Positions 5,028 through 5,612 of a DNA stretch of 5,612 nucleotides are shown piece after piece. The translations under genes and the position numbers were made by a program. The stretch comes from Clostridia bacterium. Its GTDB lineage: Bacteria; Bacillota; Clostridia; Oscillospirales; Acutalibacteraceae. Numbering within the stretch: the stretch's first letter is position 1; every line of letters begins with the position of its first letter. The stretch is taken from NCBI GenBank assembly GCA_017631745.1, contig JAGBSR010000011.1, positions 1-5,612 of the forward strand. Direction: 5' to 3'. The notes below the pieces were generated by a model. The model did not search any database. It was not told the origin of the DNA and was given only the letters and a program-made list of their open reading frames with translations.

Positions 5028-5612
5028 TTGGTACAGACTTTAAAATCAAAAGTATCAGATTTCAGAACCTACTGGAAAATTCCTATGCCCGGTCGCTATA
5101 TGCCCTTCAAGGAAATTATGGCATATGCTGTCGGCGGTATGGGTGCTTATCTCATCATCACTATGGCGTCAATGCTTATTGTCAGCACAAACAATATGGT
5201 TGTCAGCGCCGCTGTAGGTGTTTCACCCACCCATATGTACATACTCTACATAATTTCAACCATCGCTAACATCCCTCTCACTGCTCTGAGAGCCAATATG
5301 GTTGACAACACCCGTAACAAAGCAGGTAAATACAGACCTTATCTTCTTTCTATGGGTATCCCCACCGTTCTTATCAGCCTTGGTTATGTGTGGTTCCCCT
5401 ATGACGCACTCTACAACCTTTTCCCCATGCAGATTTTCGGCTATGAAGGCGGCTATGTTGCAAAATTAGCAGTAGTTCTCTTCTTTAACCTTCTGCTGCA
5501 ATTCTTCTTCAACTTCTTTAACGATGCTTATACAAACCTCGTTCATGTTCTTTCACCCAACACACAGGAAAGAACTGATGTTCTCTCAATCAAATCAGTT
5601 ATCTACTCATTT
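5028..5612 (+). CDS. GPH/MelB-type sugar:cation symporter, C-terminus cut by window edge
   Basis: The first 195 codons of a major-facilitator transporter, open to the right edge with no stop. It matches the glycoside-pentoside-hexuronide:cation symporter group, whose members carry sugars or glycosides into the cell with Na+ or H+. The signature is the cytoplasmic loop DNTRNKAGKYRPY at residues 93-105, the equivalent of the D-x-T-R-x-x-x-G-(R/K)-(Y/F)-(R/K)-P pattern of the family. NDAYTNL at 165-171 followed by SPNTQERTDVLS at 176-187 matches the loop after helix 4. Hydrophobic segments are near residues 33-53, 70-88, 106-122 and 145-166. Full members run about 450-500 residues, so less than half is present. 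The TTG start is chosen from the GAGGAGG site seven bases upstream. The substrate cannot be told from this part. No catabolic neighbour is visible in the window. Confidence 0.88.
   Translation, partial: MVQTLKSKVSDFRTYWKIPMPGRYMPFKEIMAYAVGGMGAYLIITMASMLIVSTNNMVVSAAVGVSPTHMYILYIISTIANIPLTALRANMVDNTRNKAGKYRPYLLSMGIPTVLISLGYVWFPYDALYNLFPMQIFGYEGGYVAKLAVVLFFNLLLQFFFNFFNDAYTNLVHVLSPNTQERTDVLSIKSVIYSF

Overview
The window looks like chromosomal DNA from a low-to-moderate GC gut-type Clostridia, most likely a Ruminococcus/Oscillospiraceae-like bacterium. Grounds for this are the Gram-positive style purine-rich ribosome binding sites (one is GAGGAGG before a TTG start), extended -10 promoters of the sigma-A type, the protein families present, and a very strong preference for CCC proline codons in the plus-strand genes. 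The genus is an inference from style, not a database result.

Layout. Positions 1-890 (minus strand) carry thioredoxin reductase (trxB), complete at its N-terminus and running off the left edge with only about ten residues missing. A 215-base divergent promoter region (891-1105) follows. Three plus-strand genes then lie 18 and 24 bases apart and almost certainly form one operon: an alpha/beta hydrolase (1106-1882), a MurF-type Mur ligase with a membrane domain at its N-terminus (1901-3469), and a D-alanine--D-alanine ligase with lysine/glycine-rich additions (3494-4726). A two-hairpin intergenic element (4741-4793) and a rho-independent terminator (4814-4851) close the operon. A separate promoter (4926-4954) drives a partial sugar:cation symporter of the GPH/MelB type (5028-5612), which begins at TTG and leaves the window on the right.

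How the genes work together. Ddl makes the D-Ala-D-Ala dipeptide and a MurF-type ligase attaches it to the UDP-MurNAc-tripeptide, so the second and third genes form a consecutive pair in the late cytoplasmic stage of peptidoglycan precursor synthesis. The hydrolase has an intact Ser-Asp-His triad but its substrate cannot be read from sequence. TrxB and the symporter are separate transcription units with no obvious link to the operon.

There is no CRISPR array, phage gene, transposase or evident new multi-gene system. The points most worth a second look are the membrane-anchored MurF that seems to lack the usual UDP-binding domain, the KGAKG-rich insertion and tail in Ddl, the two-hairpin repeat after ddl, and the matching 13-base arms in the divergent promoter region.
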